A stretch of DNA of 64,000 nucleotides, taken from Rhodopirellula sp. (GTDB lineage: Bacteria > Planctomycetota > Planctomycetia > Pirellulales > Thermoguttaceae). The stretch lies in the NCBI GenBank assembly GCA_012728855.1, contig JAAYEH010000471.1, forward strand, positions 1 through 64,000, read 5' to 3'. Shown here piece by piece: positions 8,164 through 16,500 of this stretch. A program made the translations under genes and the position numbers. How positions within the stretch are numbered: position 1 is the stretch's first letter; the number at the start of each line of letters is the position of its first letter. The notes beneath the pieces were generated by a model. The model searched no databases, was not told the origin of the DNA, and worked only from the letters and a program-made list of their open reading frames with translations.

Positions 8164-8855
8164 GGCCGCTCTCCTGAGCCCGGTTCCTGCAACATCCGTC
8201 CGATATGGGCCAGCGCGCGGAGATAGCGTTTTCTGACTGCCTCCTCGCTGATCCCCAGCACCGCGGCGCAGTGGGACAGGTCGAGTTCTTCCAGGTGCCG
8301 CAGCACGAGGATCTCCCGGTCGGTCCTGCCCAGCCGCGCGATCGTGGCGTGGATCCTCGCCCGCACCTCCTCGCGGAGGATCCGCCGCAGGGGCTCGACG
8401 GCGCTGGCGGCCAACTGCCCGGCAAGCTCGGCGGCCGATGCGTCGGGCAATTCGAGCGGCTCCTCCCGGTCGATGTTTCTTCGCTTTGCCACCAGATGTC
8501 TCCGGTGCAGGTCGATCAGCCGGCCGAGCGCGATCTGCCGCAGCCAGACATAAAACGGCAGCGACGGCTGCGCCAGGTAGTCTCCCAACCGATCCACAGC
8601 CACGACGAATGTCTCCTGGATCACATCCGACGGGTCGACCCGCGCGCCGAGCCGCGGATCCATCCGCACGACCACCATCCGCCGCAACCGGCTCCGGTGT
8701 TGGTCCAGAAGCCCTCCCACGGCCTCCCGGTCGCCCTGCTTCGCCCTCTCGAGCAGGTCTTTTTCCTCGCGTCGGTTTGGCAAACGAACTTCCTCTATTA
8801 AGAAACACGCAATCGCAATGCGAACTGGGACATGAATTCCGGAAAACTCCCACAA
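8160..8855 (-). CDS. ECF-type RNA polymerase sigma factor (sigma-70 family)
   Basis: The product has sigma region 2 (LLERAKQGDREAVGGLLDQHRSRL, DPSDVIQETFVVAV, FYVWLRQIALGRLIDLHRRH) and region 4 (LGRTDREILVLRHLEELDLSHCAAVLGISEEAVRKRYLRAL). It directs RNA polymerase to its own promoter set. Its stop overlaps the start of the kinase gene, so the two are co-translated; this pairing defines the STK-associated ECF groups of planctomycetes, and no anti-sigma gene is present. The frame opens at 8855, but a TTG at 8783 preceded by AGAGGAAG about 5 bases upstream is at least as good and removes an unconserved 24-residue extension, giving 207 aa. Confidence 0.9.
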   Translation of the reverse strand: MWEFSGIHVPVRIAIACFLIEEVRLPNRREEKDLLERAKQGDREAVGGLLDQHRSRLRRMVVVRMDPRLGARVDPSDVIQETFVVAVDRLGDYLAQPSLPFYVWLRQIALGRLIDLHRRHLVAKRRNIDREEPLELPDASAAELAGQLAASAVEPLRRILREEVRARIHATIARLGRTDREILVLRHLEELDLSHCAAVLGISEEAVRKRYLRALAHIGRMLQEPGSGERP

Positions 8856-8862
8856 ATCGGCT

Positions 8863-9018
8863 CTAGTGAGGGGGCGAGCCCTCCAAACGGATCAATTCCT
8901 TCAGAGCCGGCAGGGACCGCCGCAACTCGTCGAGGTGTTCCGGACAACGCTCGCGGTAAACCTCCCAATCCACTGCCTCGCCCGCCCGGAGCCGCTGGAG
9001 GTTCGGGCATACCAACAT
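8863..9018 (-). CDS. 51-aa protein resembling the N-terminal segment of planctomycete kinases
   Basis: The ATG at 9018 has GGGAG about 7 bases upstream and ends at a TAG at 8863-8865. The sequence QRLRAGEAVDWEVYRERCPEH followed by LDELRRSLPALKELIRLEG matches in pattern the N-terminus of the adjacent kinase (RRLEAGEPVDFEALIAEHPQH, ADQLRHMLPALELMDEL). No kinase domain follows. It stands just upstream of the sigma gene on the same strand. It could be a stand-alone regulatory module or the stump of a deleted kinase gene. Confidence 0.55.
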   Translation of the reverse strand: MLVCPNLQRLRAGEAVDWEVYRERCPEHLDELRRSLPALKELIRLEGSPPH

Positions 9019-9145
9019 CGGCCACTCCCGGAATCTCTATGATCTAAGCGCAAAAAAATCAGTTTTGCGACAGGATCCGGCAGACTATGTGAATGGTTCG
9101 AAAAAAGGGGATTTGCCAAGCGGCGTCTTCCTGCTAGCGGGTTAA

Positions 9146-9352
9146 TCATTGATCCTCCCAAACATTGTCCAAACGGTTCAGCTCTACGAGCGTGGGCAGC
9201 AACCTGAGGAGTTCATCGAAGTAGTCGGGGTAGTTTGAGCGGTAGGCATCCCAATCGATCGGCCGACCGCTTCGGAGACGCTGTTCGATCTCGACCAGTA
9301 GGTCGGCGAAGACGGACTCCAGATCGTCGTTGGGTGGTTTGACGGTTGGCAT
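9146..9352 (-). CDS. 68-aa protein resembling the N-terminal segment of planctomycete kinases, second copy
   Basis: The reading frame from the ATG at 9352 gives MPTVKPPNDDLESVFADLL followed by IEQRLRSGRPIDWDAYRSNY and FDELLRLLPTLVELNRLD, then stops. The spacing of Leu, Trp/Asp, Tyr and the LLPTL motif repeats that of the 51-aa neighbour and of the kinase N-terminus. A GGAG lies about 9 bases upstream. Three versions of one domain thus lie within 1.2 kb on one strand, two of them alone. Function unknown. Confidence 0.5.
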   Translation of the reverse strand: MPTVKPPNDDLESVFADLLVEIEQRLRSGRPIDWDAYRSNYPDYFDELLRLLPTLVELNRLDNVWEDQ

Positions 9353-9566
9353 GGTGAGGTTTCTCCACACCACTAAGGACGAAAAAATGGAGTTTGAGAC
9401 ACCCCCTGATTGGTTTTCGGACAATTCCCACGCGCTGGCGTCGTAAAGGTTTGCCAGGAAAGGGTTTTCTCGAATCGAAAAAATCCAATCCACGGCCAAG
9501 CAAGATGGGATTTGCGAGATCCTCGCCGATCTTTAGAGGCCGTGACTGGCGTTTTCGTTGTACTAC

Positions 9567-9594
9567 TTGCTGCGGCACGGAGACGACGTATACT
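9567..9594 (+). promoter_or_regulatory. Candidate sigma-70 promoter for the sigma/WD40 chimera
   Basis: TTGCTG (9567-9572), a 16-base spacer and TATACT (9589-9594) lie 48 bases before the ATG at 9643. The -10 box matches the consensus at five of six positions, the -35 box less well. The rest of 9353-9566 shows no other gene. Confidence 0.35.
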
Positions 9595-9642
9595 ACACTC
9601 CCGATATATGCCAATTGACTCTGAGGCGGGGGCCCGCAAGCG

Positions 9643-10188
9643 ATGAGCCGCGCAGAGGACGAGCATCGAAGGGAGATTCCAAAAGACTCGATCGGGGAAT
9701 TGATCGAGGCGGCGCGGGCGGGGTCGCAGGAGGCGATGGGTGAGTTGCTCCAGCGGTGTCGGAAGCACCTCTTGCTGGTCGCCGGGCGGGAGTTGTCGCC
9801 GCGTGTCCGCGTGAAAGAGGCTGCGTCGGATGTCGTGCAGGAGACCTGCGTGGATGCGCAGCAAAACCTGCTCGCGTTCGCCGGCGAGACCCGAAGGGTT
9901 TTACTGCGGGAACTGAAAACAGGCGTCATAAAGGCGACTCTCATCGGACATGCCGACGACATCAATGCCCTCGCGTTTTCCCATGATGGGCGGACTCTGG
10001 CAAGCGGCAGCAGCGATCATCAGGTGAAGCTCTGGAGTGTTGCCAGCGGTGATGAATTGCTGAGCCTGACGCACCCTCGGCGTGTCACCGGCGTGGCGTT
10101 TGCACCGGACGACCAGACTCTGATTACGTACGAGCGAACCGGCGACGGGCCGTTTGGCAGCTACTTCTGGACAACCGGTGTGCGTTGA
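9643..10188 (+). pseudogene. Chimera of an ECF sigma-factor N-terminus and two WD40 repeats (181 aa)
   Basis: Residues about 15-85 are the start of a planctomycete ECF sigma factor (LIEAARAGSQEAMGELLQRC, KEAASDVVQETCVDAQQNL). They lack the rest of region 2 and all of region 4. From about residue 92 the same frame reads WD40 repeats (LIGHADDINALAFSHDGRTL, ASGSSDHQVKLWSVASGDE, VTGVAFAPDDQTLIT). The layout sigma-kinase-WD40 exists intact next door, so the simplest explanation is one internal deletion of such a pair that fused the first gene's start to the second gene's end. It could still be transcribed from the promoter at 9567. A functional sigma factor is unlikely because the DNA-binding regions are gone. 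Confidence 0.7.
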
Positions 10189-10447
10189 CGACCGGCCGCC
10201 GCCCAGTCCAAGGTGGAAGGGATGACGGTGTACGAAGCCCACGACGACGTGAATTCCGGCAGCGGGTCTGACTGAAGGTGTGATCAAAGGGCCTGCGTCC
10301 CATTCATCTCTCGGCAATTCTGCTCGACTCGCCGTTGGCAAGGGTTTGCGGTGGAAAAACTGCGCCGCATCGCGCATCATGAAGGGCATGAACCCATATT
10401 AAACCCCGCCCGACGTTCGCAACCTGTTGGAAACATTGAGGAAACAG
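10189..10447. other. Intergenic region, no gene recognised
   Basis: No convincing reading frame, repeat or RNA was seen between the sigma/WD40 chimera and the beta-helix gene. The first bases may be further debris of the deleted kinase gene. A Shine-Dalgarno-like AGGAAACAG ends just before 10448. Confidence 0.4.
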
Positions 10448-13201
10448 ATGACACCCCTCCTACGCTCCCTGTTTGTAAAATCAAGCTTCTTCCGTGCCCT
10501 TTCGGTGCTGGCGCTGTTCTCCTGCGGTATCGTCTCCGCACGCGCGGCCGAGTTTTACGTCGCCCCTGACGGCAACGACGGCTGGTCCGGGCGGCTCGAC
10601 ACACCCAACGCCGCCGCCACCGACGGCCCCTTCGCCACGCTCGCCCGCGCCCGCGACGAGATCCGAAAGCTTAAAACCGCTGCCAAAATCGAAGGCCCCC
10701 TCACCGTCTGGGTGCGCGGCGGCGACTACGCCCTCCCACAGACTTTCTCGCTCGAAGCCCAAGACTCCGGCAACGCCCAATCCCCCATCACCTATCGCGC
10801 CTATCAAGGCGAACGGCCTCGGCTGATCGGAGGAAAACCGATCACCGGCTTTGTCGCCCACAAAGGCAAGATTCTCAAGACAGACCTCACCGCGCAAGGA
10901 CTCAAGGGCGCCGACTTCCGACAGATCTTCTGCAACGGCGAACGCCGCCCCCTGGCCCGCTACCCCAACTTCGACCCGGAAAACCCCTACGGCGGCGGCT
11001 GGGCCTACGCGGATGGCAAGCCCGTGCCGATGTACGCCGAAGTTCCCAATGAAGACAAGCAGAGCCTGCACTACAAGGCCGAAGACGCCCGCTCGTGGGC
11101 CCGGCCCCAGGAAGGCGAAGTCTTCGTCTTTCCGCGTTACAACTGGTGGAACAACATCGTCCGCATCAAGAGCATCGACCCCGAGAAGCGAATGATCACG
11201 CTCGCCGGCCACTGTTCCTACCCGATCCGGCCGACCGACCGCTACTATGTGCAAGGTCTCTTCGAAGAACTCGATGCGCCCGGAGAGTGGTATCTCGACC
11301 ATGCCGCCGGCATCCTTTACTTCTGGCCGCCCGACGACGTCGATCCCGCCAAGATGACCGTCTACGCGCCCACGCTGCGGACCATCCTGCAACTCAACCA
11401 GACCAGCCATGTCGCCTTCCGCGGCTTCACCGTCCAGTGTTGCTCGGCAACGGCGATCGTGCTGCGCGACACCACGCAGTGTCTCATCGCCGCCAACACG
11501 ATCCGCGGCGTCGGCGATTACGGCGGATCGGGCGTTGCCGTCAACAGCGGCACCGGCAACGGCGTCGTCGGCAACGACATCCACGACGTCGGCCGCGACG
11601 GCATCTTCCTCTCCGGCGGCGACCGCATCACGCTCACGCCGGCCGGCAACTACGCCGACAACAACTACATCCACCACACGGGCGTCTACTACAAGCAGGG
11701 GTCGGGCGTCATCCTCAACGGCTGCGGCAATCGCGCCTCGCACAACCTCATCCACGACGGCCCGCGCTGGGGAATCGGTTTTTCGGGCAACAACCTCGTC
11801 ATCGAGTACAACCATATCCGTCACGTCAACCTGGAAACGGCCGACACCGGCGCCGTCTACACGGGCGGCCGCGACTGGCTCGGCTCACGCGGCACGGTGA
11901 TCCGTCACAATTACTTCCATGACATCCTCGGCTACGGCCAGGAGAACGGCCGCTGGGTCTCCCCGCACTACGCCTGGGGCGTCTATCTCGACGACAACAC
12001 GGGCGGCGTCGACGTGATCGGCAACATTGTCACCCGTGCGGTCCGCGGCCTGGTCCATCTGCACAACGGCCGCGACAATCTCGTCGAAAACAACATCTTT
12101 GTCGACGGCAAGCTCCAGCAGATCGAGTGCAACGGCTGGACCGAGTCGCACAGTTACTGGGCCAGCCACTTGCCGACGATGATCCAGGGCTACGAATCGG
12201 TGAAAGACCAGCCGGCCTGGCAAAAGATGCGCGCCATGCACATCCACCCGCGCGACGCCGTGCTTCCCGACGGCAAGATCATGTCCGGCAACCGCTTCCT
12301 GCGGAACATTGTCTCGTACCGCGATCCCGAGGCGAAATACGTCAGCGTCCGCACCTTCTCCTTCGACCATAACGAGTTCGACCGCAACCTCATCTGGCAT
12401 TTCAACCAGCCGATCCTCACCGGCCAGGTGCTCGCCGGCCGCGACGTCTCCGGCAACCTGGTTCCGAACCCCGGCTTCGAACAAGGCGCCGCGGGCGGCA
12501 TGCCCGAGAATTGGCGCTGGCAGATTAAGCCCTCCCCCGTCGCGACCGCAAAACGGGTGGAAACGGCCGTCTCTGGCCGCTATGCTGTGGAGATCGCCGC
12601 CGCCTTCGTCAAGGAAAAGCCCCGCGACAACTATCCGATCATCGTTGGCGATGATCTGGAACTCCCCCTGGGCCGCTCCTACCGGCTCTCGGCGAGAATG
12701 AAAGCGACCCGTCCCGACGCCAAGGCCAACCTCATGCTCCAATCCTACGTCGCCAACGAGTACTTCTGGGCCAGTTCTCCCAATGAAGTCAAGGTCGGCG
12801 ATGATTGGCAGGACGTCGAATTCACCTTCCGCACCCCCGCGCCCGGCGAACGAGGCCATCATGACAAAATGAAGACCTTCCGCGTGCGGATCGATTTCCG
12901 CGACGAAACCGGTGCCCTGTTGGTCGACGACGTGGCACTGGTGGAAGTCGAGTCGCTGGACCAGTGGGTTTCCTGGCAAACGCTCGGCATGGACCGCCAT
13001 TCCCTCATCGCCGATCCGTTGTTCGTCGACCCGGCCCGCGACGACTACCGCCTCCGTCCCGAGTCGCCGGCTTTCGGGCTCGGGTTCCAGCCGATCCCGG
13101 TCGACAAGATCGGCCCCTACCAGGACGAACTCCGCGCAAGCTGGCCGATCGTCGAGGCCGAAGGGGCGCGCGAGAAACCGCTGGTGAGCGAACATCCCTG
13201 A
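10448..13201 (+). CDS. Secreted right-handed beta-helix protein, possible glycosidase or lyase, 917 aa
   Basis: A signal peptide occupies about residues 1-33 (VLALFSCGIVSARAAEF). The mature start FYVAPDGNDGWSGRLDTPN then PFATLARARDEIRKLK with GGDYALPQTFSLEAQDSG is typical of parallel beta-helix enzymes, including GH141-like and DUF1565 proteins. Helical coils with NxI/VxxN turns run from about 300 to 560 (NNLVIEYNHIRHV, RHNYFHDILGYG). Near residue 671 a jelly-roll module starts (NLVPNPGFEQG), like a carbohydrate-binding module. The ATG at 10448 follows AGGAAACAG and is preferred to one 21 bases upstream. It leads a plus-strand group with an oxidoreductase and a UroD-like protein, so a role in polysaccharide use is likely. 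The substrate cannot be read from the sequence. Confidence 0.8.
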   Translation: MTPLLRSLFVKSSFFRALSVLALFSCGIVSARAAEFYVAPDGNDGWSGRLDTPNAAATDGPFATLARARDEIRKLKTAAKIEGPLTVWVRGGDYALPQTFSLEAQDSGNAQSPITYRAYQGERPRLIGGKPITGFVAHKGKILKTDLTAQGLKGADFRQIFCNGERRPLARYPNFDPENPYGGGWAYADGKPVPMYAEVPNEDKQSLHYKAEDARSWARPQEGEVFVFPRYNWWNNIVRIKSIDPEKRMITLAGHCSYPIRPTDRYYVQGLFEELDAPGEWYLDHAAGILYFWPPDDVDPAKMTVYAPTLRTILQLNQTSHVAFRGFTVQCCSATAIVLRDTTQCLIAANTIRGVGDYGGSGVAVNSGTGNGVVGNDIHDVGRDGIFLSGGDRITLTPAGNYADNNYIHHTGVYYKQGSGVILNGCGNRASHNLIHDGPRWGIGFSGNNLVIEYNHIRHVNLETADTGAVYTGGRDWLGSRGTVIRHNYFHDILGYGQENGRWVSPHYAWGVYLDDNTGGVDVIGNIVTRAVRGLVHLHNGRDNLVENNIFVDGKLQQIECNGWTESHSYWASHLPTMIQGYESVKDQPAWQKMRAMHIHPRDAVLPDGKIMSGNRFLRNIVSYRDPEAKYVSVRTFSFDHNEFDRNLIWHFNQPILTGQVLAGRDVSGNLVPNPGFEQGAAGGMPENWRWQIKPSPVATAKRVETAVSGRYAVEIAAAFVKEKPRDNYPIIVGDDLELPLGRSYRLSARMKATRPDAKANLMLQSYVANEYFWASSPNEVKVGDDWQDVEFTFRTPAPGERGHHDKMKTFRVRIDFRDETGALLVDDVALVEVESLDQWVSWQTLGMDRHSLIADPLFVDPARDDYRLRPESPAFGLGFQPIPVDKIGPYQDELRASWPIVEAEGAREKPLVSEHP

Positions 13202-13228
13202 CCAGTAACCCCGTAAGGAGATTACCCC

Positions 13229-14620
13229 ATGAAGACGCACCGCAGACAATTCCTCGCTTCTACGGCCGCCGCGGCGGTCGCGACGATATTCCCCCGCCAT
13301 GTGCTCGGCGGGCCGAAGTTCGTCCCGCCGAGCGAGAAGGTCCACGTCGCCCTGGTCGGCGCCGGCGGCCAGGGACGAACCAACATCCGCAGCCTCTTTC
13401 GCGAGGCCGACGCCCAGGTGATTGCCGTCGCCGATCCCATCGCCCGGGAGGACATGAATGCCTTCTATTACAAAGGCATGGCGGGCCGGGAACCGGTACG
13501 CGAGGAGATCGAAAAGAAGTACTCCGAAGCAACGCCGAACTTCCGCTGCGCCGCCTACGAAGATTTCCGCGAAATGCTCGACAAGGAGAAGTCGATCGAC
13601 GCCGTCCTCTGCGCCACCCCCGACCATCTCCATGCCTACGTATCCATCCTGGCCATGCGTGCCGGCAAGCACGTCTATTGCGAGAAACCGCTGACGCACA
13701 ACATCTGGGAAGCCCGCCTCGTTGCCAAGGTCACTAAGGAAACCGGCGCCGCGACGCAGATGGGCAACATCGGCCATTCCAATATCGGTATCCGTCAGAC
13801 GTGTGAATGGATCGCCGATGGCGCCATCGGCCGGGTCCGCGAAGTGCATGCCTGGGTCGGCGCCAACCGTTGGAACAAGCACCTGACCGGCCGCCCCACC
13901 GACACGCCCCCGGTGCCTGCCGGCGTCAACTGGGATCTCTGGCTGGGCCCGCGCGAGCCGCGCCCCTACCATCCCGCCTACACCCCCGTCACTTGGCGCG
14001 ACTTCTGGGCCTTCGGCCTGGGCGGCTTGGGCGATTTCGGTTGCCACGATCTCGACTCCGCCTGCTGGGCCCTCGATCTCACCGCGCCGCTCTCGGTCGA
14101 ATCGCTGGCGGCGGGCTACATGGACGACGAGATCGCTCCTCACGGAGAAATGTGCTACTACCAGTTCGGCCCACGCGGCGATCAGCCCGCCGTCAGCGTT
14201 ACCTGGTACGACAGCGGCCTGAAACCTCCCTGCCCGCCGGAAATTCCCGCGGGAAGTTCCCTGCCGGGCCGCGGCGCCCTCTTCGTGGGCGACAAGGGCA
14301 AGATGCTCTGCGACGGCGCGGGCGGCGCCCCGCGGTTGCTGCCTTACGAGAAGACCGCCGACTATGTCAAGCCGGCGGAAACCATTCCCCGTTCCAAGGG
14401 GCACCACCGCGACTGGCTCGATGCCTGCAAGGGCGGTCCGGCGGCCAGTTCGAACTTCGAGTACGGCGCCCGCCTGACGGAGTTGGTCTTGCTCGGCATC
14501 CTCTCGCTCCGGCTGCGCAAGAAGGTTTTCTGGGACGCCGCCAACGCGCAAGCCCGTGGCCTGCCCGAAGCCGACCCGATCATTCGGGAAAGCTATCGCA
14601 AGGGTTGGGAGATCGCATAG
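13229..14620 (+). CDS. Gfo/Idh/MocA-family oxidoreductase with Tat signal, 463 aa
   Basis: The N-terminus KTHRRQFLASTAAAAVATIF is a twin-arginine signal, so the enzyme is exported folded. The Rossmann motif VALVGAGGQGR is at about residues 40-50, and the family EKP motif is present (YCEKPLTHN). The C-terminal domain includes DLWLGPREPRPYHPAYTP and GDFGCHDLDSACWALDL, as in planctomycete exported dehydrogenases. Family members oxidise or reduce sugars or related polyols with NAD(P). AAGGAG precedes the ATG. It lies 27 bases after the beta-helix gene and shortly before the UroD-like gene, which suggests one transcription unit. The substrate is unknown. Confidence 0.92.
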   Translation: MKTHRRQFLASTAAAAVATIFPRHVLGGPKFVPPSEKVHVALVGAGGQGRTNIRSLFREADAQVIAVADPIAREDMNAFYYKGMAGREPVREEIEKKYSEATPNFRCAAYEDFREMLDKEKSIDAVLCATPDHLHAYVSILAMRAGKHVYCEKPLTHNIWEARLVAKVTKETGAATQMGNIGHSNIGIRQTCEWIADGAIGRVREVHAWVGANRWNKHLTGRPTDTPPVPAGVNWDLWLGPREPRPYHPAYTPVTWRDFWAFGLGGLGDFGCHDLDSACWALDLTAPLSVESLAAGYMDDEIAPHGEMCYYQFGPRGDQPAVSVTWYDSGLKPPCPPEIPAGSSLPGRGALFVGDKGKMLCDGAGGAPRLLPYEKTADYVKPAETIPRSKGHHRDWLDACKGGPAASSNFEYGARLTELVLLGILSLRLRKKVFWDAANAQARGLPEADPIIRESYRKGWEIA

Positions 14621-14643
14621 TTGGGTTAGGGTATCAAGAGACT

Positions 14644-15711
14644 GTGACTCCGCGCGAACGTGTCATCACCGCATTGGCCCACAGCCGGCCCGACCACACT
14701 CCGTGCGACTATTTTGCCACGCCGGAGATCCACCGGGCCCTTTGCGACGAATTCCGCGTCACCAGCGATGCCGAGTTGAGGGAGCGGCTCGGCACCGATA
14801 TCCGCTATGTCGAGCCGCCCTACATTGGGCCGCCGCTGCCGAAGTTCGACGACGGTTCTTCGATGAACCTCTGGGGGGTTCGCCGCCGGCCGATGGCTAA
14901 TCAGTACGGCGAGTATGCCGAGCCGATCGGGCTCCCCTACGCCGCCTGGACCACCGTCGAGGAGGCGGAGCAGTTTCCCTGGCCCAACCCCGACTGGTTC
15001 GACTACGACGCAGTTGCCCCGCTTTGTGCCCTTCACCCCGATTTGGCGATCGCCGCGGGCAGTTTCCACGTGCAGGACTTTATCAACAGCGTGGCGATGG
15101 GCCGGGGCGTTGAACAGGTGCTCCTGGACATCGCCACGGAAGATCCGGTCTATCTGTACATCATCGAGCGACGCCAGCAGTTCTATCTCCGCCACGTCGA
15201 GCGGATTCTCGCTGCCGCCGGGGGACGGATCGATCTCGTGCTGGCCGGCGATGATTTCGGCAGTCAGCGGGGTCCACTCATCTCGCCGACCACCTTCGAC
15301 CGCCTCTTCGCGCCGAAGAAGAAAGAACTCTTTGACCTGGCCCACTCCTACGGCGCCAAGGCCACCCATCACTGCTGCGGTTCCAGCAGGCAGTTGATTC
15401 CCCGATTCATCGCTTGTGGCATGGACGCTCTACAGACCATCCAACCGCAGGCCGCCGGCATGAACCCCTACGAGCTGAAACAAGAGTTTGGCGGTCGGAT
15501 CACCTTGCACGGGGCCGTCGACGTGCAAGGATGGCTCCAGCGCGCCAGTCCCACGGAAATCGAAACCGAGGTGAATCGCCTCATCGACGAGGTGGGAGAC
15601 GACGGAGGCTTTATCCTCGCACCGTGCCATCATATTCAGCCCGACACACCGCTGGAAAACGTCGTGGCCCTTTACCGCGCGGTCGCGCGTCGCCGAGGGC
15701 GAGAGATCTGA
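14644..15711 (+). CDS. Uroporphyrinogen decarboxylase-like (UroD/MtaA superfamily) protein, 355 aa
   Basis: The product begins TPRERVITALAHSRPDHTPC, the usual start of UroD-like proteins. It has FHVQDFINSVAMG, DLVLAGDDFGSQRGPLISP, a putative metal site around THHCCGSSRQL and the C-terminal GGFILAPCHHIQPDTPLENV. The His/Cys pattern is that of corrinoid or cobalamin-dependent methyltransferase relatives rather than haem-synthesis HemE. In planctomycetes such genes accompany sugar-degradation clusters, as here. The frame is open from far upstream inside the previous gene; the GTG at 14644 is the only sensible start and has only a weak AAGAG upstream, so translation may depend on the gene before it. 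Confidence 0.8.
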   Translation: MTPRERVITALAHSRPDHTPCDYFATPEIHRALCDEFRVTSDAELRERLGTDIRYVEPPYIGPPLPKFDDGSSMNLWGVRRRPMANQYGEYAEPIGLPYAAWTTVEEAEQFPWPNPDWFDYDAVAPLCALHPDLAIAAGSFHVQDFINSVAMGRGVEQVLLDIATEDPVYLYIIERRQQFYLRHVERILAAAGGRIDLVLAGDDFGSQRGPLISPTTFDRLFAPKKKELFDLAHSYGAKATHHCCGSSRQLIPRFIACGMDALQTIQPQAAGMNPYELKQEFGGRITLHGAVDVQGWLQRASPTEIETEVNRLIDEVGDDGGFILAPCHHIQPDTPLENVVALYRAVARRRGREI

Positions 15712-15840
15712 AACCAAACCTTGCTCCCAAACCGTGTCGGCGTCGCGGCGGTAGCGGCCGGGCGGCTTTAGCCGATCGCTCTGACGGAGTAAGATGTAGA
15801 TCTGCACGGAACAAAGAAATGGGGCCAGTCAATCGAAAAG

Positions 15841-16152
15841 GCCCTAATAACTGTCTTTCAGAAGTTCCAGCAGATATGGCGAGCCAAGTTCCAGATCCCC
15901 GGGATGGTTCTGCTTGGCGTCGGCCAGCTTTTGCAGCACGTCCTCCAGGTAGTCTTGCATCACCAAGTGACGACGAGGGGCGCTGCTGGCGATGCTGAAC
16001 AACTGGAGTCGTCCAGACGCCGCGCGCGGATGTCCTAAGAACAGCCAGTTGTTGCGTCCACGCCACGGTGTATCAGGCGGATATTCAAGGCGAAGCAGGC
16101 CGCCTTCGACTTCCGACATCCCCTTGACTCCCCAGTTCTTCAGGGCTAGACT
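15841..16152 (-). pseudogene. C-terminal fragment of an IS66-family transposase
   Basis: The minus-strand frame encodes RGRNNWLFLGHPRAASGRLQ followed by LVMQDYLEDVLQKLADAKQN and ELGSPYLLELLKDSY. This is the C-terminal region that follows the DDE core in IS66-type TnpC. About 80 residues are recognisable; the rest of the core is missing and a 113-bp MITE cuts the frame at 16153. The matching N-terminal piece lies at 17783-17995 on the same strand, so this is one half of a split element. Confidence 0.72.
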
Positions 16153-16275
16153 CAATACCGTTGAATTAAGCGGAGCTAGCTTCGTGTCACCGAACGATGC
16201 GAAAGGACTTACATCAACAGAACGTCGGAATTCGAGTGCTATCAGTACTTAATTCAACGGTATTGGGGCTAGACT
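16143..16275. mobile_element. 113-bp MITE with 18-bp perfect terminal inverted repeats and 10-bp target duplication
   Basis: CAATACCGTTGAATTAAG at 16153-16170 is exactly inverted at 16248-16265. The element is flanked on both sides by GGGCTAGACT (16143-16152 and 16266-16275), a perfect 10-bp target-site duplication. It contains no gene. The tips resemble, from memory, the IS4 terminus (TAATGCCGATCAGTTAAG), and IS4-family elements make duplications of about that length, so an IS4-type transposase acting in trans is likely. No such transposase is in the window. Confidence 0.93.
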
Positions 16276-16306
16276 GATCGCGTGTGGGAAATCAGTTTTC
16301 CTAACA

Positions 16307-16453
16307 CTAACGGATTCTATGTGTTGGCCGAATTGGCCCGAACATGGCACACCCATCTCCCGCTGTTTTCCTGGATTCCAATAATTGGAGTAGACTGCAC
16401 AGGATCGGCAGGTCCGTTCAACGAAAAACCTTGTAGCACATAGAATCCGGTAG
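16307..16453. repeat. 147-bp segment with 17-bp inverted repeat ends
   Basis: CTAACGGATTCTATGTG (16307-16323) pairs with CACATAGAATCCGGTAG (16437-16453) at 16 of 17 positions. It lies upstream of the GT39-like gene. It may be a second small transposable element; no target duplication was found. The rest of 16276-16500 shows no gene. Confidence 0.55.
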
Positions 16454-16500
16454 AGTCAGCAATTCTCCTATCACTATTCCACATTGGTCAGGACAATCGC

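Noticed and set aside
8163..8853. An open frame joins the kinase gene upstream to 8853 (would give 1887 aa)
   Set aside because: That stretch is the sigma-factor gene read in another frame; the kinase start is the ATG overlapping the sigma stop at 8160-8163.
11885..14551. An 888-codon minus-strand open frame opposite the beta-helix and oxidoreductase genes
   Set aside because: It is an antisense shadow of GC-rich coding DNA. The plus-strand genes have ribosome sites, signal peptides and family motifs; the minus frame has none.
15806..15850. ATGGGGCCAGTC near 15827 as another copy of the palindrome core
   Set aside because: Only about ten bases resemble the left core and no right partner exists; chance or a remnant cannot be told apart.
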